Source of the DNA: Arthrobacter sp. zg-Y1110
GTDB lineage: Bacteria; Actinomycetota; Actinomycetes; Actinomycetales; Micrococcaceae
Reading direction: 5' to 3'
Assembly: GCF_025244865.1 (NCBI RefSeq)
Contig: NZ_CP104272.1
Location: 1,116,001-1,180,000, forward strand
Length of the DNA: 64,000 nucleotides
Of the stretch, positions 18,371 to 26,763 are shown one piece after another (position 1 is the first letter of the stretch; each line of letters starts with the position of its first letter). The notes beneath the pieces are model-generated. The model saw only the letters and a program-made list of their open reading frames with translations. It ran no database searches and was not told the DNA's origin. Both the position numbers and the translations under genes were made by a program.

Positions 18371-19803
18371 AAGATGCCGCGGGTCCTTCGGTCGAGGGTG
18401 CCGCCGTCTGGTGCGAGGCCGGGTGGTACGAGGGCAGTATCCGGGAGGGCATCCGGCTGACGGTCGGCTCCGCCGGCGAAGTCACGGCAGCCGCACCCGG
18501 AACGGAAGCCGAACCCGGGGACCTGGTGCTGTCCGGCGTCGTCTATCCGGCAGCCGCCAACGCCCACTCGCATGCCTTCCACCGGGTGCTGCGTGGACGC
18601 ACCCACACCGCCGGGGACTTCTGGAGCTGGCGCGAGCAGATGTACTCGGCCGCGGGCACCCTCACGCCGGAACTCTACGAGCAGCTGGCGACGGCGGTCT
18701 TCGCGGAGATGGTGGTCTCGGGATACACCAGCGTGGCCGAATTCCACTATGTGCACCATGCGTCGGACGGCTCCGCGTATCCCGGGCACGCAATGGAACT
18801 GGCCCTGGCCCGGGCCGCAGTTGCCGCCGGCATCCGGCTGACCCTGCTGGACACCTGCTATCTTTCCGGCGGTTTCGGACCAGGCGGTTCCGGGACACGT
18901 AGTTCGGGGACACCGCTGGACGCCCGGCAGCGGCGGTTCGGGGATGCCGACGCCGATGCCTGGCTGGAGCGGTTCGCGTCGCTGCAGGTGGTGGTCGGGG
19001 AGCGGTTCGATCCGGAGCAGGTGAGTGTCGGGGCCGCCCTGCACTCGGTCCGCGCCGTACCGGAAGCTGCATTGGCCCGCATCGCGGAGCGGCTCCCGGC
19101 CGGGATTCCGCTGCACATCCACCTGTCCGAACAGCCGCAGGAGAACGCCGACTGCCTCGCTGCCACCGGGCTGACCCCCACCGGGCTGCTGCACCGGCAC
19201 GGGCTGCTCGGGCCCCGACTCTCCGTGGTCCACGCGACGCACCTGACCGACGCCGACATCGCCCTGCTGGGAGACGCCGGCGCCACCGCGGTGTTCTGCC
19301 CCACCACGGAGGCCGACCTCGCTGACGGACTCGGACCGGCGTCAGCCCTGCGGAAAGCCGGAGTTGCCCTGGCGCTGGGCAGTGACCAGCACGCCGTCGT
19401 CGATCCGTGGCTGGAAATGCGGGCGCTGGAATACGGAGAGCGGCTGCGGAGCGGCAAGCGCGGGGCCTTCGCTCCGGCCGCCCTGCATTTCGCTGTGTCC
19501 GAGGCCGGTGCGCGCGCCCAGGGACGGACAGCGCCCGGGCTGGAACCGGGGAAGGCCTGCGACCTGATGGCCGTGGACTCCCACAGCCTACGTACCGCCG
19601 GGTCACGGCCCGACCAGCTGGCCTTCTCCGCCACCGCTGCGGACGTAACCGCCGTCGTCGTCGGCGGCCGGCTTCGCGCCCGGAACGGTTCGCACACTTC
19701 ACTCGGAGACCCGGCCGCCCTGCTGCGGGAGGCCATTGCCGCCGTCGACTCTGCGGCCGTACCGGGGGACGAAACCCGCTTGGAAGGAACCCGGCGCCCA
19801 TGA
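18367..19803 (+). CDS. hutF: formimidoylglutamate deiminase
   Basis: A 478-residue amidohydrolase that converts N-formimidoyl-L-glutamate to N-formyl-L-glutamate plus ammonia. The GTG at 18367 overlaps the previous stop as GTGA; longer in-frame starts lie inside the M20 gene. Metal ligands appear in A-N-A-H-S-H-A-F-H, H-I-H-L-S-E-Q, V-H-A-T-H-L-T-D and L-G-S-D-Q-H. E-F-H-Y-V-H-H is a HutF feature separating it from other deaminases. It overlaps hutI by 4 bases (ATGA). Confidence 0.92.
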   Translation: MKDAAGPSVEGAAVWCEAGWYEGSIREGIRLTVGSAGEVTAAAPGTEAEPGDLVLSGVVYPAAANAHSHAFHRVLRGRTHTAGDFWSWREQMYSAAGTLTPELYEQLATAVFAEMVVSGYTSVAEFHYVHHASDGSAYPGHAMELALARAAVAAGIRLTLLDTCYLSGGFGPGGSGTRSSGTPLDARQRRFGDADADAWLERFASLQVVVGERFDPEQVSVGAALHSVRAVPEAALARIAERLPAGIPLHIHLSEQPQENADCLAATGLTPTGLLHRHGLLGPRLSVVHATHLTDADIALLGDAGATAVFCPTTEADLADGLGPASALRKAGVALALGSDQHAVVDPWLEMRALEYGERLRSGKRGAFAPAALHFAVSEAGARAQGRTAPGLEPGKACDLMAVDSHSLRTAGSRPDQLAFSATAADVTAVVVGGRLRARNGSHTSLGDPAALLREAIAAVDSAAVPGDETRLEGTRRP

Positions 19804-21023
19804 GCTCCGCTTCAACACTGATCACGAACATCGGCGAACTATCCACCCAGGACGACACCGCGGATACCCCCGTGCTGCGGGACGCGGCCGTGGTGTTCGA
19901 GGGGGAACGGATCAGCTGGATCGGCCCGGCGGGGAACGCTCCGGCGGCTGACGAGGTCATCGACGCCGGCGGGCGGGCCGGGCTGCCGGGCTGGGTGGAC
20001 TCGCACACCCATCTGGTGTTTGCCGGGGACCGCAGCGCGGAGTTCGAGGCACGGATGGCGGGGCAGGCCTACGAAGCAGGCGGGATCGCCGTCACGACGG
20101 AAGCCACCCGGGCGGCGTCGGACTATGACCTGACCCGGATGCTCCTGGCCCGGGCTGCCGAAGCGGCGGCGGGCGGGACCACCTACCTGGAAACCAAGAC
20201 CGGCTACGGGCTGAGCGTGGAAGAGGAACGCCGGCATGCCCGGATCGCTTCCACGGTGGCGGACACCGTCACCTTCCTGGGCGCGCACCTCGTTCCGGAC
20301 GGAGCCGACGCCGACGAGTACACGGAGCTGGTCTGCACCGACATGCTCGCTGCAGTGCGCCCGTATGTGCAGTGGGCAGACGTTTTCTGCGAAAAGGGAG
20401 CCTTCACCGAGGAACAGTCCCGCCGGGTGCTGCAGGCGGCCCGGGATGCGGGCCTGGGGCTGCGGGTGCACGGCAACCAGCTCGGCCCGGGGGCCGGTGT
20501 GCGGCTCGCCGTGGAGTTCGGGGCGGCCAGCGTCGACCACGTGAACCACCTGTCCGACGACGACGTGGCCGCGCTCGCGGACACATGGTCCGGGTGGGAT
20601 GCGGGTACCGGAGTTCCCGGCACCGTGGCAACATGCCTGCCCGCCTGCGACCTGTCCACCCGGGCACCGCTGGCTCCGGCACGGCAGCTGCTGGACGCCG
20701 GCGTGCAGGTGGCATTGGCGTCCAACTGCAACCCGGGAACGTCCTTCACCAGCTCCATGGCCTTCTGCGTGGCCACCGCTGTGCTCCAGATGGGACTGAC
20801 CGTGCAGGAAGCCGTCCGGGCCGCCACTTACGGCGGCGCTCTGGCACTGCGGGTGCACACCGGGGAGGACCGGGACGGTGCACGGGCTGTCGGGTCGCTC
20901 GCCGTCGGGCACCGTGCCGACCTGCAGCTGCTCAACGCTCCCTCGGCCGCCCATCTGGCGTACCGGCCCGGCATGCCGCTGACCGGCATGGTGTTTCGAG
21001 CCGGGGTGCCGGTGCGCCGCTGA
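19800..21023 (+). CDS. hutI: imidazolonepropionase
   Basis: A 407-residue amidohydrolase that opens imidazolonepropionate to formimidoylglutamate. The ATG at 19800 is embedded in the hutF stop. Metal and substrate motifs are intact: D-S-H-T-H-L-V-F-A-G-D-R, E-T-K-T-G-Y-G-L, R-V-H-G-N-Q-L, D-H-V-N-H-L-S and N-C-N-P-G-T-S. It is the last gene of the operon. Its TGA lies inside a 22-base tandem repeat, and no terminator hairpin is seen. Confidence 0.95.
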   Translation: MSSASTLITNIGELSTQDDTADTPVLRDAAVVFEGERISWIGPAGNAPAADEVIDAGGRAGLPGWVDSHTHLVFAGDRSAEFEARMAGQAYEAGGIAVTTEATRAASDYDLTRMLLARAAEAAAGGTTYLETKTGYGLSVEEERRHARIASTVADTVTFLGAHLVPDGADADEYTELVCTDMLAAVRPYVQWADVFCEKGAFTEEQSRRVLQAARDAGLGLRVHGNQLGPGAGVRLAVEFGAASVDHVNHLSDDDVAALADTWSGWDAGTGVPGTVATCLPACDLSTRAPLAPARQLLDAGVQVALASNCNPGTSFTSSMAFCVATAVLQMGLTVQEAVRAATYGGALALRVHTGEDRDGARAVGSLAVGHRADLQLLNAPSAAHLAYRPGMPLTGMVFRAGVPVRR

Positions 21024-21067
21024 TCGCACCCTTGTCCTCCGCTGATCGCACCCTTGTCCTCCGCTGA
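21017..21067. repeat. 22-base tandem repeat containing the hutI stop codon
   Basis: Bases 21017-21038 are repeated exactly at 21039-21060, and a 7-base third start follows at 21061-21067. The first copy holds the hutI TGA (21021-21023). Slippage would not change the protein because the stop is in the first unit. Confidence 0.9.
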
Positions 21068-21088
21068 GGTGCCGGGTTGAGTTGACGC

Positions 21089-21649
21089 ATGGGAAAGATC
21101 ATCTATTCGGTTTCCTCAACCCTGGACGGCTACATTGCAGATGCCCAGGGCGACTTTTCCTGGGCCTTTCCCGCCGAAGCAGTGATTGCAGCGCTCACCG
21201 AGGACATGGCGAACGTGACCACGTACCTGTACGGACGGCGGATGTACGAAACCATGGCCGTCTGGGAGACCGACCCCTCCGCAGCCGACGAGTCACCGGA
21301 ATCGGCCAGCTTCGTCGAGGTCTGGAAGCGCGCCCGAAAGGTGGTCTTTTCCAGGACGCTGGACGATGTCTGGACGCAACGGACCCGATTGGAAAGGGAA
21401 CTCACGGCTCAGGCCGTCGAGCGGGCGCAAGCCGAAACGCCCGGCGACCTCACCATTGAAGGCCCCACCCTGGCCGGAACCGCCCTCCGGATGGGACTCG
21501 TGGACGTGGTGGAACTGATGATCTGGCCCGTGACGGTGGGCGGCGGAACCCGGGTGTTTCCCGAGGGGCTAAGGGCAAACCTCCGGCTGGCACGGGAACG
21601 GCGCTTCGATGGGCAAGGCATGGTCCAGGTCCGATACGAGACGGGGTAG
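21089..21649 (+). CDS. dihydrofolate reductase-family (RibD C-terminal) protein
   Basis: A 186-residue protein with the RibD_C/DHFR-like fold: K-I-I-Y-S-V-S-S-T-L-D-G-Y-I-A at the N-terminus, Y-G-R-R-M-Y-E-T-M in the middle, I-E-G-P-T-L-A-G in the nucleotide-binding turn, and P-V-T-V-G-G-G-T-R-V-F-P near the end. It is probably an NADPH-dependent reductase of unknown substrate. No strong ribosome site is seen. It is a single gene after the hut operon. Confidence 0.8.
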   Translation: MGKIIYSVSSTLDGYIADAQGDFSWAFPAEAVIAALTEDMANVTTYLYGRRMYETMAVWETDPSAADESPESASFVEVWKRARKVVFSRTLDDVWTQRTRLERELTAQAVERAQAETPGDLTIEGPTLAGTALRMGLVDVVELMIWPVTVGGGTRVFPEGLRANLRLARERRFDGQGMVQVRYETG

Positions 21650-21701
21650 GCCCGCATCCGGGCAGCTCCGCACCGGGATCCACCCGGCGGCGTCCGGCAC
21701 A

Positions 21702-22499
21702 ATGGTGTCCATGCGCGCTGCCTTCCCCTCCGCCCCCGCCGAATCCCTGGATCCGCGGGCACGCCGGATGCTGGTGTTCGAAATCCTGATTGTGCTGGGG
21801 CTTTCGCTCGGCAGGTCCGGGGTCTACGCCGTCGTCGAACTCATCGAAAAGGCCACCGAGGCGCCCTTGGGCGACCAGACCACCACGCTGAATCCCGTCC
21901 TCGATGACCGGCCGTACTTCGACCTGGTGTACCAGCTGCTGGGGATCTTCTTCTCCCTGCTGCCCGTGGCGCTGGTCCTGTTCCTGCTGACCGAACCGGG
22001 GAAGTCCGCGTTCCGCCGGATCGGGTTCACGTTTGCCCGGCCGCTTCGGGACTTCGCGTTGGGGGCGGCTCTGGCAGCGGTCATCGGTATCGGCACGCTT
22101 GGCGTTTACGCCGCCGGACGGGCCCTGGGCATCACCACCGCCATTGTCCCGGCAGCCCTGGACACCTACTGGTGGACACTGCCGGTGCTGATCCTCTCTG
22201 CCATGCGGCACGCCGTGCTCGAGGAAGTCATTGTGGTGGGCTACCTGTTCCTGCGGCTGCGGCAACTGGGCTGGGGGACGCCGGCGATCATCCTCACCAG
22301 CGCCCTGATCCGGGCCAGCTACCACCTCTACCAGGGCATCGGCCCCGGTATCGGGAACTTCCTGATGGGCCTGCTCTTCGGCTACGTCTACACCAAGACG
22401 CGGCGGGTGATGCCGCTCGTGATCGCGCACGCGCTGGTGGACGTTGCCGGGTTTGTCGGGTTCGCCCTCTTCGGTTCGGCAATCGGGATCGGCGACTAG
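21702..22499 (+). CDS. CPBP-family intramembrane protein, variant active site
   Basis: About 265 residues (an in-frame ATG at 21711 is an equal alternative start) with six to eight hydrophobic segments. It matches the CPBP/Abi intramembrane protease family: motif 1 L-E-E-V-I-V-V-G-Y-L, motif 2 S-Y-H-L-Y-Q-G and motif 3 I-A-H-A-L-V-D. The Arg of canonical E-E-x-x-x-R is Val here and the motif 2 Phe is also changed, while both glutamates and both histidines remain. Catalysis is therefore possible but not assured. Members cleave prenylated or membrane substrates or act in bacteriocin immunity. Confidence 0.75.
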   Translation: MVSMRAAFPSAPAESLDPRARRMLVFEILIVLGLSLGRSGVYAVVELIEKATEAPLGDQTTTLNPVLDDRPYFDLVYQLLGIFFSLLPVALVLFLLTEPGKSAFRRIGFTFARPLRDFALGAALAAVIGIGTLGVYAAGRALGITTAIVPAALDTYWWTLPVLILSAMRHAVLEEVIVVGYLFLRLRQLGWGTPAIILTSALIRASYHLYQGIGPGIGNFLMGLLFGYVYTKTRRVMPLVIAHALVDVAGFVGFALFGSAIGIGD

Positions 22500-22500
22500 C

Positions 22501-22540
22501 GGGCACTGCGACTCCTCGGGCACTGCGACTCCACGGGCAC
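22501..22540. repeat. 17-base tandem repeat after the CPBP gene
   Basis: Units at 22501-22517 and 22518-22534 differ by one base, and 6 bases of a third follow. The repeat starts two bases after the stop at 22499 and ends just before the -10 of the next gene. Confidence 0.85.
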
Positions 22541-22541
22541 A

Positions 22542-22553
22542 TAGTATGGCCCC
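22542..22553 (+). promoter_or_regulatory. candidate leaderless -10 of the GH2 gene
   Basis: TAGTAT (22542-22547) ends 6 bases before the GTG start at 22554, with no ribosome site between. Confidence 0.45.
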
Positions 22554-24371
22554 GTGACACTGATGACCTCCTGGGGTGCAGCCCTGGACCCCGAATCCGT
22601 CCTGCCGGAATACCCCCGACCCCAGTTGGCCCGCGACAGCTACCTCAATCTCAACGGCTACTGGCAGTATGCCATCACAGGCACCCGTCGGGAGCAGCCG
22701 CCCCGGGACGGGGACTGGGACGGGCACATCCTGGTGCCGTTCTCACCCGAAGCGCCGCTCTCCGGAGTGAACCGGTACCTCCAGCCGCAGCAGCTGCTCT
22801 GGTACCGGCGGACCGTGACCCTGCCCGAGGGCTTCGCGGGGGAGCGGGTACTGCTGCACTTCGGCGCTGTGGACTCCAGCTGCCGGGTCACGGTCAACGG
22901 CATTTCCGTGGGCGGGCACGACGGCGGCTACCTGCCGTTCTCCCTGGACATCACCGACGCGCTGGCTGCGGGTCCGGACGGCGGTTCCCCCGGGGCTGAG
23001 CACGAAATCGTGGTCCGGGTCCGTGACCTAAGCAACGCCGGTTCCGCCAGCCGCGGCAAGCAGACCCTGGACCGCGGCGGGATCTGGTACACCGCACAGT
23101 CCGGGATCTGGCAGACGGTCTGGCTGGAAGCGGTGCCGCAGGCGAGCATCACCCGTCTGGTCCTTGTTCCGGACCTGGACTCGGTGACCGCCACGGTGCT
23201 GGTCGACGATGTCCGGTCCGCCCCGGACAGCACTGACCTGCAGGCGGAAGTCACCGTGACCGCGGGCGGGCACCCGGTGGCGGCCGCCGTCGTCGTTCCC
23301 GGTACCCCGGTGCGGATCCCGATACCGGATCCGCACCTCTGGTCCCCGGAGGACCCGTTCCTTTACGACGTCACCGTGCGGCTGCTCACCGGCGGGAAGG
23401 AAGCGGACCGTGTGCGCAGCTATACGGCGCTGCGGACCGTAGGAACGGGACCCGACGACGCCGGGCACCTCCGGCTGCTGCTGAACGGGCGGCCGTATTT
23501 TCACGCGGGCCTGCTGGACCAGGGGTACTGGCCGGACGGGCTGTACACCGCGCCGTCGGACGAGGCCCTGGCCTCCGACATCCGTGCGGCGAAGGACCTG
23601 GGCTTCAACATGCTGCGCAAGCACATCAAGATCGAGCCCCTGCGCTGGTATTACCACGCAGACCGGCTGGGCATCCTCGTCTGGCAGGACCTGGTCAACG
23701 GCGGCACGACCTATAAACACTCCGTGGTCGCTGCCCCCGCGGTGGGTGCGGCGCACCGGGCCGACGACGACTACGCGGCCTTCGGGCGGGCCGACGAGCA
23801 GGGGAGGAAACAGTTCCTGGCCGAACTGCACGGCACGGTGGAGCTGCTGGACAATAGCCCCTCCATCGCGGTGTGGGTGCCGTTCAATGAAGGATGGGGC
23901 CAGTTCGATGCCAATGCCGTCGCCGAACTGCTGCGGAGCCTGGACCCGACCCGGACCATCGACCACGCCAGCGGCTGGCATGACCAGGGCGGGGGAGACC
24001 TCAAAAGCGTGCACGTCTACTTTGTGCCCTTCCGGCTGCGGAAGGGCTGGCTGGCCGGCGGCCGTGCAGTGGTGCTGTCCGAATACGGCGGGTACAGCCT
24101 GCGGATCCCCGGGCACACCTTCAACAACAAGGAGTTCGGTTACCGGCGGTTCCGGTCCCGGAGTGCCCTGGCCCGCGCCTACGAGCGGCTGCACCGGCGG
24201 CAGATTGAACCTGCGGTTGCCGGCGGGCTGGCCGCCACGGTCTACACCCAGCTCACCGACGTCGAGGACGAGGTCAACGGGCTGCTTACCTATGACCGCC
24301 GGGTGGTAAAGCTCGACGCCGAGCTGGTGCGGGGGATCAATGCGGGGCTTCGCCGGGCTGCCGGGGGCTGA
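22554..24371 (+). CDS. glycoside hydrolase family 2 protein (beta-galactosidase/glucuronidase-like)
   Basis: A 605-residue GH2 enzyme. It has the N-terminal sugar-binding jelly roll (about 25-200: L-N-L-N-G-Y-W-Q-Y, W-Y-R-R-T-V, H-F-G-A-V-D), an immunoglobulin-like domain (about 200-300) and a TIM barrel. The acid/base is E446 in P-F-N-E-G-W and the nucleophile is E510 in L-S-E-Y-G-G. There is no signal peptide, so it is cytoplasmic. No sugar transporter or regulator is adjacent, so the substrate is open. Its 3' end runs into the first copy of the dispersed repeat. Confidence 0.88.
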   Translation: MTLMTSWGAALDPESVLPEYPRPQLARDSYLNLNGYWQYAITGTRREQPPRDGDWDGHILVPFSPEAPLSGVNRYLQPQQLLWYRRTVTLPEGFAGERVLLHFGAVDSSCRVTVNGISVGGHDGGYLPFSLDITDALAAGPDGGSPGAEHEIVVRVRDLSNAGSASRGKQTLDRGGIWYTAQSGIWQTVWLEAVPQASITRLVLVPDLDSVTATVLVDDVRSAPDSTDLQAEVTVTAGGHPVAAAVVVPGTPVRIPIPDPHLWSPEDPFLYDVTVRLLTGGKEADRVRSYTALRTVGTGPDDAGHLRLLLNGRPYFHAGLLDQGYWPDGLYTAPSDEALASDIRAAKDLGFNMLRKHIKIEPLRWYYHADRLGILVWQDLVNGGTTYKHSVVAAPAVGAAHRADDDYAAFGRADEQGRKQFLAELHGTVELLDNSPSIAVWVPFNEGWGQFDANAVAELLRSLDPTRTIDHASGWHDQGGGDLKSVHVYFVPFRLRKGWLAGGRAVVLSEYGGYSLRIPGHTFNNKEFGYRRFRSRSALARAYERLHRRQIEPAVAGGLAATVYTQLTDVEDEVNGLLTYDRRVVKLDAELVRGINAGLRRAAGG

Positions 24372-24398
24372 CCCGTCTTGCTGCGGGTTTGCCTCGTT

Positions 24399-24490
24399 TT
24401 GTCCGGATCCCTGCAGATTGTCCGATTCCCTGCACCGCGCGGCGCAGGGATTGCCACAAACCGCAGGGATTCGGACAATCCGGAGGGAAT
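24399..24490. repeat. dispersed palindromic repeat, copy 1
   Basis: It fills the gap between the GH2 gene and the convergent gene at 24490. A near-perfect 24-base palindrome (24427-24450: TCCCTGC, CCGCGCGG, GCAGGGA with one A/C mismatch) is enclosed by a perfect 10-base inverted repeat GATTGTCCGA (24417-24426) / TCGGACAATC (24471-24480). ACAAACCGCAGGGAT in the right arm is the word shared with the array at 25.5 kb and, in variant form, with 47.3 kb. Confidence 0.85.
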
Positions 24491-25431
24491 CAGTGGCGTC
24501 GGGCGCGGGGGAGACCCGCGCGGAGCAAGCGCTGTACCAAGGACTCAGGGTGCTGGGGCTCTCTTGAGATGTCGTCCCAGGACCAGCGTATAAAACTGAC
24601 CCCCGTTGCGCGGAGGGCATCTTCACGCCGTTTCTCCTGACGCAGCGTGTCCCACGAAGGGGCAAGGGCTGCATCGCCCCGACCGTATTTCACTGCGCCG
24701 TCGAATTCCCCAACGAGCCTCTGCTCGCGCCAATAAAAGTCGACGCGGAAGCGGCCGGCGGACGTGTTGAACTGTTGCTGGAGTTCCGGCGGAAGGAAAC
24801 GGTGCCGGTGAATCACTGCCCGGGAGTAGGACTCACCCGCCGATTCGGAATGTGGATCGGCGAAGTCGACAACCCGCTGAGCTCGGAGCTGCTTAACCTG
24901 ACCGGGCAGGTTCCCGGCTGTTTCCCGCAGGCGGTCCTTTGCCAGGGGAGGCAAACCACGAACGGTATCCGGCCGTAGCACGTGGTCCATGGCCGGAACT
25001 GCGTGCTCGAAAGGGAGATAGGCAGCCATGTCCAGGACGGTCTGCGCCCGGGACGTCAGGGCCACCTCATCCAAGGTGGTGACCGGTTCCAACAGCTGAC
25101 GCTCCACCCAGCGGAGCCCACCACGGCGCTGGCCATGAGTGGGAGGTACGGCCAACAGCAGAACCTCAGCAGAGTGTCCAATGACGGGCAGCCCCCACAT
25201 GACGGCAGCAGATTGCTGGATAAGGATGCGCTGACCGTGTCCCTGTTCCACGGCCGCCCGGATCCGCACCCGTTGCTGTTCCCAGGGAGAAAGATGCTGC
25301 CACTCATCCGCCTTCATGTAGGCACCATGACGGACGCGAATCAGCTGACCGGACCGGCAGCTCGAGGCTAAGGCACGGCGGTCAGCACCGTGGGCCTCCG
25401 CATCGGCTGTGAAAATGAGCTCCGGATCCAT
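24490..25431 (-). CDS. AbiEi-antitoxin-like protein with C-terminal PD-(D/E)XK/DUF559-like domain
   Basis: A 313-residue protein. The N-terminus resembles the winged-helix region of type IV AbiEi antitoxin-domain proteins (L-I-R-V-R-H-G-A-Y near 30-38, W-E-Q-Q-R-V-R-I-R-A-A). The C-terminal 110 residues show a Vsr/DUF559-like nuclease pattern: E200 in S-A-G-E-S, D231 in R-V-D-F-Y-W, E242-F-D244, and E-K-R-R-E-D-A-L-R-A-x-G-x-x-F-I-R-W. No partner toxin is adjacent. Many such orphan genes occur in Arthrobacter-type genomes; function is unknown. Both flanks carry copies of the dispersed repeat. Confidence 0.6.
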   Translation of the reverse strand: MDPELIFTADAEAHGADRRALASSCRSGQLIRVRHGAYMKADEWQHLSPWEQQRVRIRAAVEQGHGQRILIQQSAAVMWGLPVIGHSAEVLLLAVPPTHGQRRGGLRWVERQLLEPVTTLDEVALTSRAQTVLDMAAYLPFEHAVPAMDHVLRPDTVRGLPPLAKDRLRETAGNLPGQVKQLRAQRVVDFADPHSESAGESYSRAVIHRHRFLPPELQQQFNTSAGRFRVDFYWREQRLVGEFDGAVKYGRGDAALAPSWDTLRQEKRREDALRATGVSFIRWSWDDISREPQHPESLVQRLLRAGLPRARRH

Positions 25432-25510
25432 GAACTCAAAGGTGGATGGGTAACAGCGGACCCGCGAGGGTATGCCCCCCTATTGTGGAAAACCCTCGGG
25501 CGCCTCGGTC

Positions 25511-25662
25511 TGGCGAAGCCCTGCGGTTTGTCGCGATGCCTGCGGTTTGTGGAGCCCCATCGGCGTGGCGAAGCCCTGCGGTTTGTCGCGATCCCTGCGG
25601 TTTGTGGAGCCCCATCGGCGTGGCAATGCCCTGCGGTTTGTCGCGATCCCTGCGGTTTGTGA
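25511..25662. repeat. left array: 55-base direct repeats
   Basis: Two nearly identical 55-base units (25511-25565 and 25566-25620; one substitution) and a partial third (25621-25662). Each unit contains CTGCGGTTTGT twice, giving six copies of this word in 150 bases. It lies between the AbiEi-like gene and the VOC gene, in a 526-base region without a believable gene. Confidence 0.92.
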
Positions 25663-25663
25663 C

Positions 25664-25690
25664 AATTCCTGCGCCGCGCGGTGCAGGAAT
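25664..25690. repeat. central palindrome of the repeat array
   Basis: ATTCCTGC, RCCGCGCGGY-type core and GCAGGAAT form a 26-base near-perfect hairpin. It matches the palindromes at 24427-24450 and 47297-47316 and separates arrays of opposite polarity: CTGCGGTTTGT words to the left and complementary-type ACCGCAGGGA words to the right. Confidence 0.88.
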
Positions 25691-25835
25691 CCGGACATAC
25701 CGCAGGGATCCGGACACAGCGCAGGGACAGACCGCAGGGATCCGGACACAGCGCAGGGACAGACCGCAGGGGTTCGGACTCAGTGCGGGGACAAACCGCA
25801 GGGAACCGGACATACCGCAGGGGGTCCGGGCACCG
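25691..25835. repeat. right array: 32-base direct repeats
   Basis: Units of 32 bases at 25705-25736 and 25737-25768 are identical. A diverged unit follows at 25769-25800 and a partial one from 25801. Each unit carries CCGCAGGGA and CCGGACA words, reverse-complement relatives of the left array. There are no unique spacers, so this is not a CRISPR array. Confidence 0.9.
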
Positions 25836-25860
25836 TGCGGGCACATTTTGGGGAAAAGGC

Positions 25861-25915
25861 TGCCGGTTTGGGAAATTCCTGCCACGGCGCAGCGCAGGGA
25901 TTTCCCGAACCGGCA
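25861..25915. repeat. long inverted repeat beside the array
   Basis: A 21-base arm (25861-25881) pairs with 25895-25915 with two mismatched or wobble positions around a 13-base loop. Arms begin TGCCGGTTTGGGAAAT. It resembles the array's palindromes in plan but differs in sequence, and could act as a terminator for the VOC gene ending at 25958 on the minus strand. Confidence 0.8.
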
Positions 25916-25957
25916 GGAAAACCCCAAAACGGCAGCAGAAGCAGCAGAAACCCAGTG

Positions 25958-26617
25958 CTAGATCTCTACAGGACCGTTCGCGGTGTCGAAGGTGACGGAC
26001 ATGATGCCCGGGGTGCCGGCCGGGGCAATCCACGTGACATCCACGTTCTCCAGCGGCTTCTCCACGGGATGGCCCAGCCAGTCAGTGACGCGTGCGGCGG
26101 ACCCGGCAATGGTCAGGGACTTCAGCTTCACCGAACCGGGCATTCCCGGAATGGCGTTGGAGGGGTGCAGCTCCGCTGTGCCGTCGTCCCAGCGGAGCAG
26201 GTAGGGCACCTGCGGATCGGCAATCAAGCCGTTGATGCCGATCTGCCGCCAGGTCAGCTCCTGGCCGTCGGGGAACTTGCGGTTGCCCGGGACGGACTGC
26301 CGGCCGAGGCGTTCCTCGAAGGGCGAGAGATCGTCAACGGCAACACACCAACCCATCCAGCCGCCGCCGCATTCGGAGCGCTGGCGCACGGCCTGGCCGA
26401 ACGGCGCCTTGTCCGACGCCGGGTGGTTCAGGACCTCCACCACCTCGACGTACTGGTTGTTGGCGAGGGGCAGGATCATATTGCGGGTACCGAATCGGGG
26501 GTGGACGCCACCCTTCACGAAATCGGCGCCGAGAGCAGCAGCAATCCTCTCGGTAGTGGCCAAAAGACCGTCAGGTTCACAGGCATAAGAAACATGGTCC
26601 AAGCGCATGCGGCCCAT
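25958..26617 (-). CDS. VOC family (glyoxalase-like) protein
   Basis: A 219-residue protein starting with R-L-D-H-V-S-Y-A, the usual first strand and metal-ligand His of vicinal-oxygen-chelate proteins. It resembles the glyoxalase-like domain family PF13468, with the N-terminal module followed by a second half ending P-G-I-M-S-V-T-F-D-T. An internal Met at residue 4 (26608) is an alternative start. No enzymatic activity can be assigned. It is divergent from the riboswitch-controlled metY unit. Confidence 0.75.
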   Translation of the reverse strand: MGRMRLDHVSYACEPDGLLATTERIAAALGADFVKGGVHPRFGTRNMILPLANNQYVEVVEVLNHPASDKAPFGQAVRQRSECGGGWMGWCVAVDDLSPFEERLGRQSVPGNRKFPDGQELTWRQIGINGLIADPQVPYLLRWDDGTAELHPSNAIPGMPGSVKLKSLTIAGSAARVTDWLGHPVEKPLENVDVTWIAPAGTPGIMSVTFDTANGPVEI

Positions 26618-26763
26618 TGTGACACGTTGTGATACCCGTCTCGACCAAGGAAAGCCTAAGTGCGGAATGTTCCCCGACGCAGTACCGGATTACAGCCAAA
26701 AGGCTCCCGCATTTCACGGTGCGTCACAGAGGTTGCGCGACGGCGGCATATCGGTTTCCATAG

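Noticed and set aside
16826..19242. Long minus-strand open frames across hutU, the M20 gene and hutF
   Set aside because: Low-complexity Gly/Ala/Arg/Ser translations opposite recognised enzymes; shadow frames.
25511..25835. CRISPR array
   Set aside because: The 55- and 32-base units are contiguous and internally repetitive with no unique spacers of constant length, and no cas gene is nearby.
24399..25957. Insertion sequence or transposon
   Set aside because: No transposase, no terminal inverted repeats flanked by a target duplication; the inverted repeats are internal hairpins.
25446..25961. Open frames within the repeat array
   Set aside because: Their translations are repeats of R-F-V-A-I-P-A-V-C type arising from the DNA units; no ribosome site, no conservation signal.
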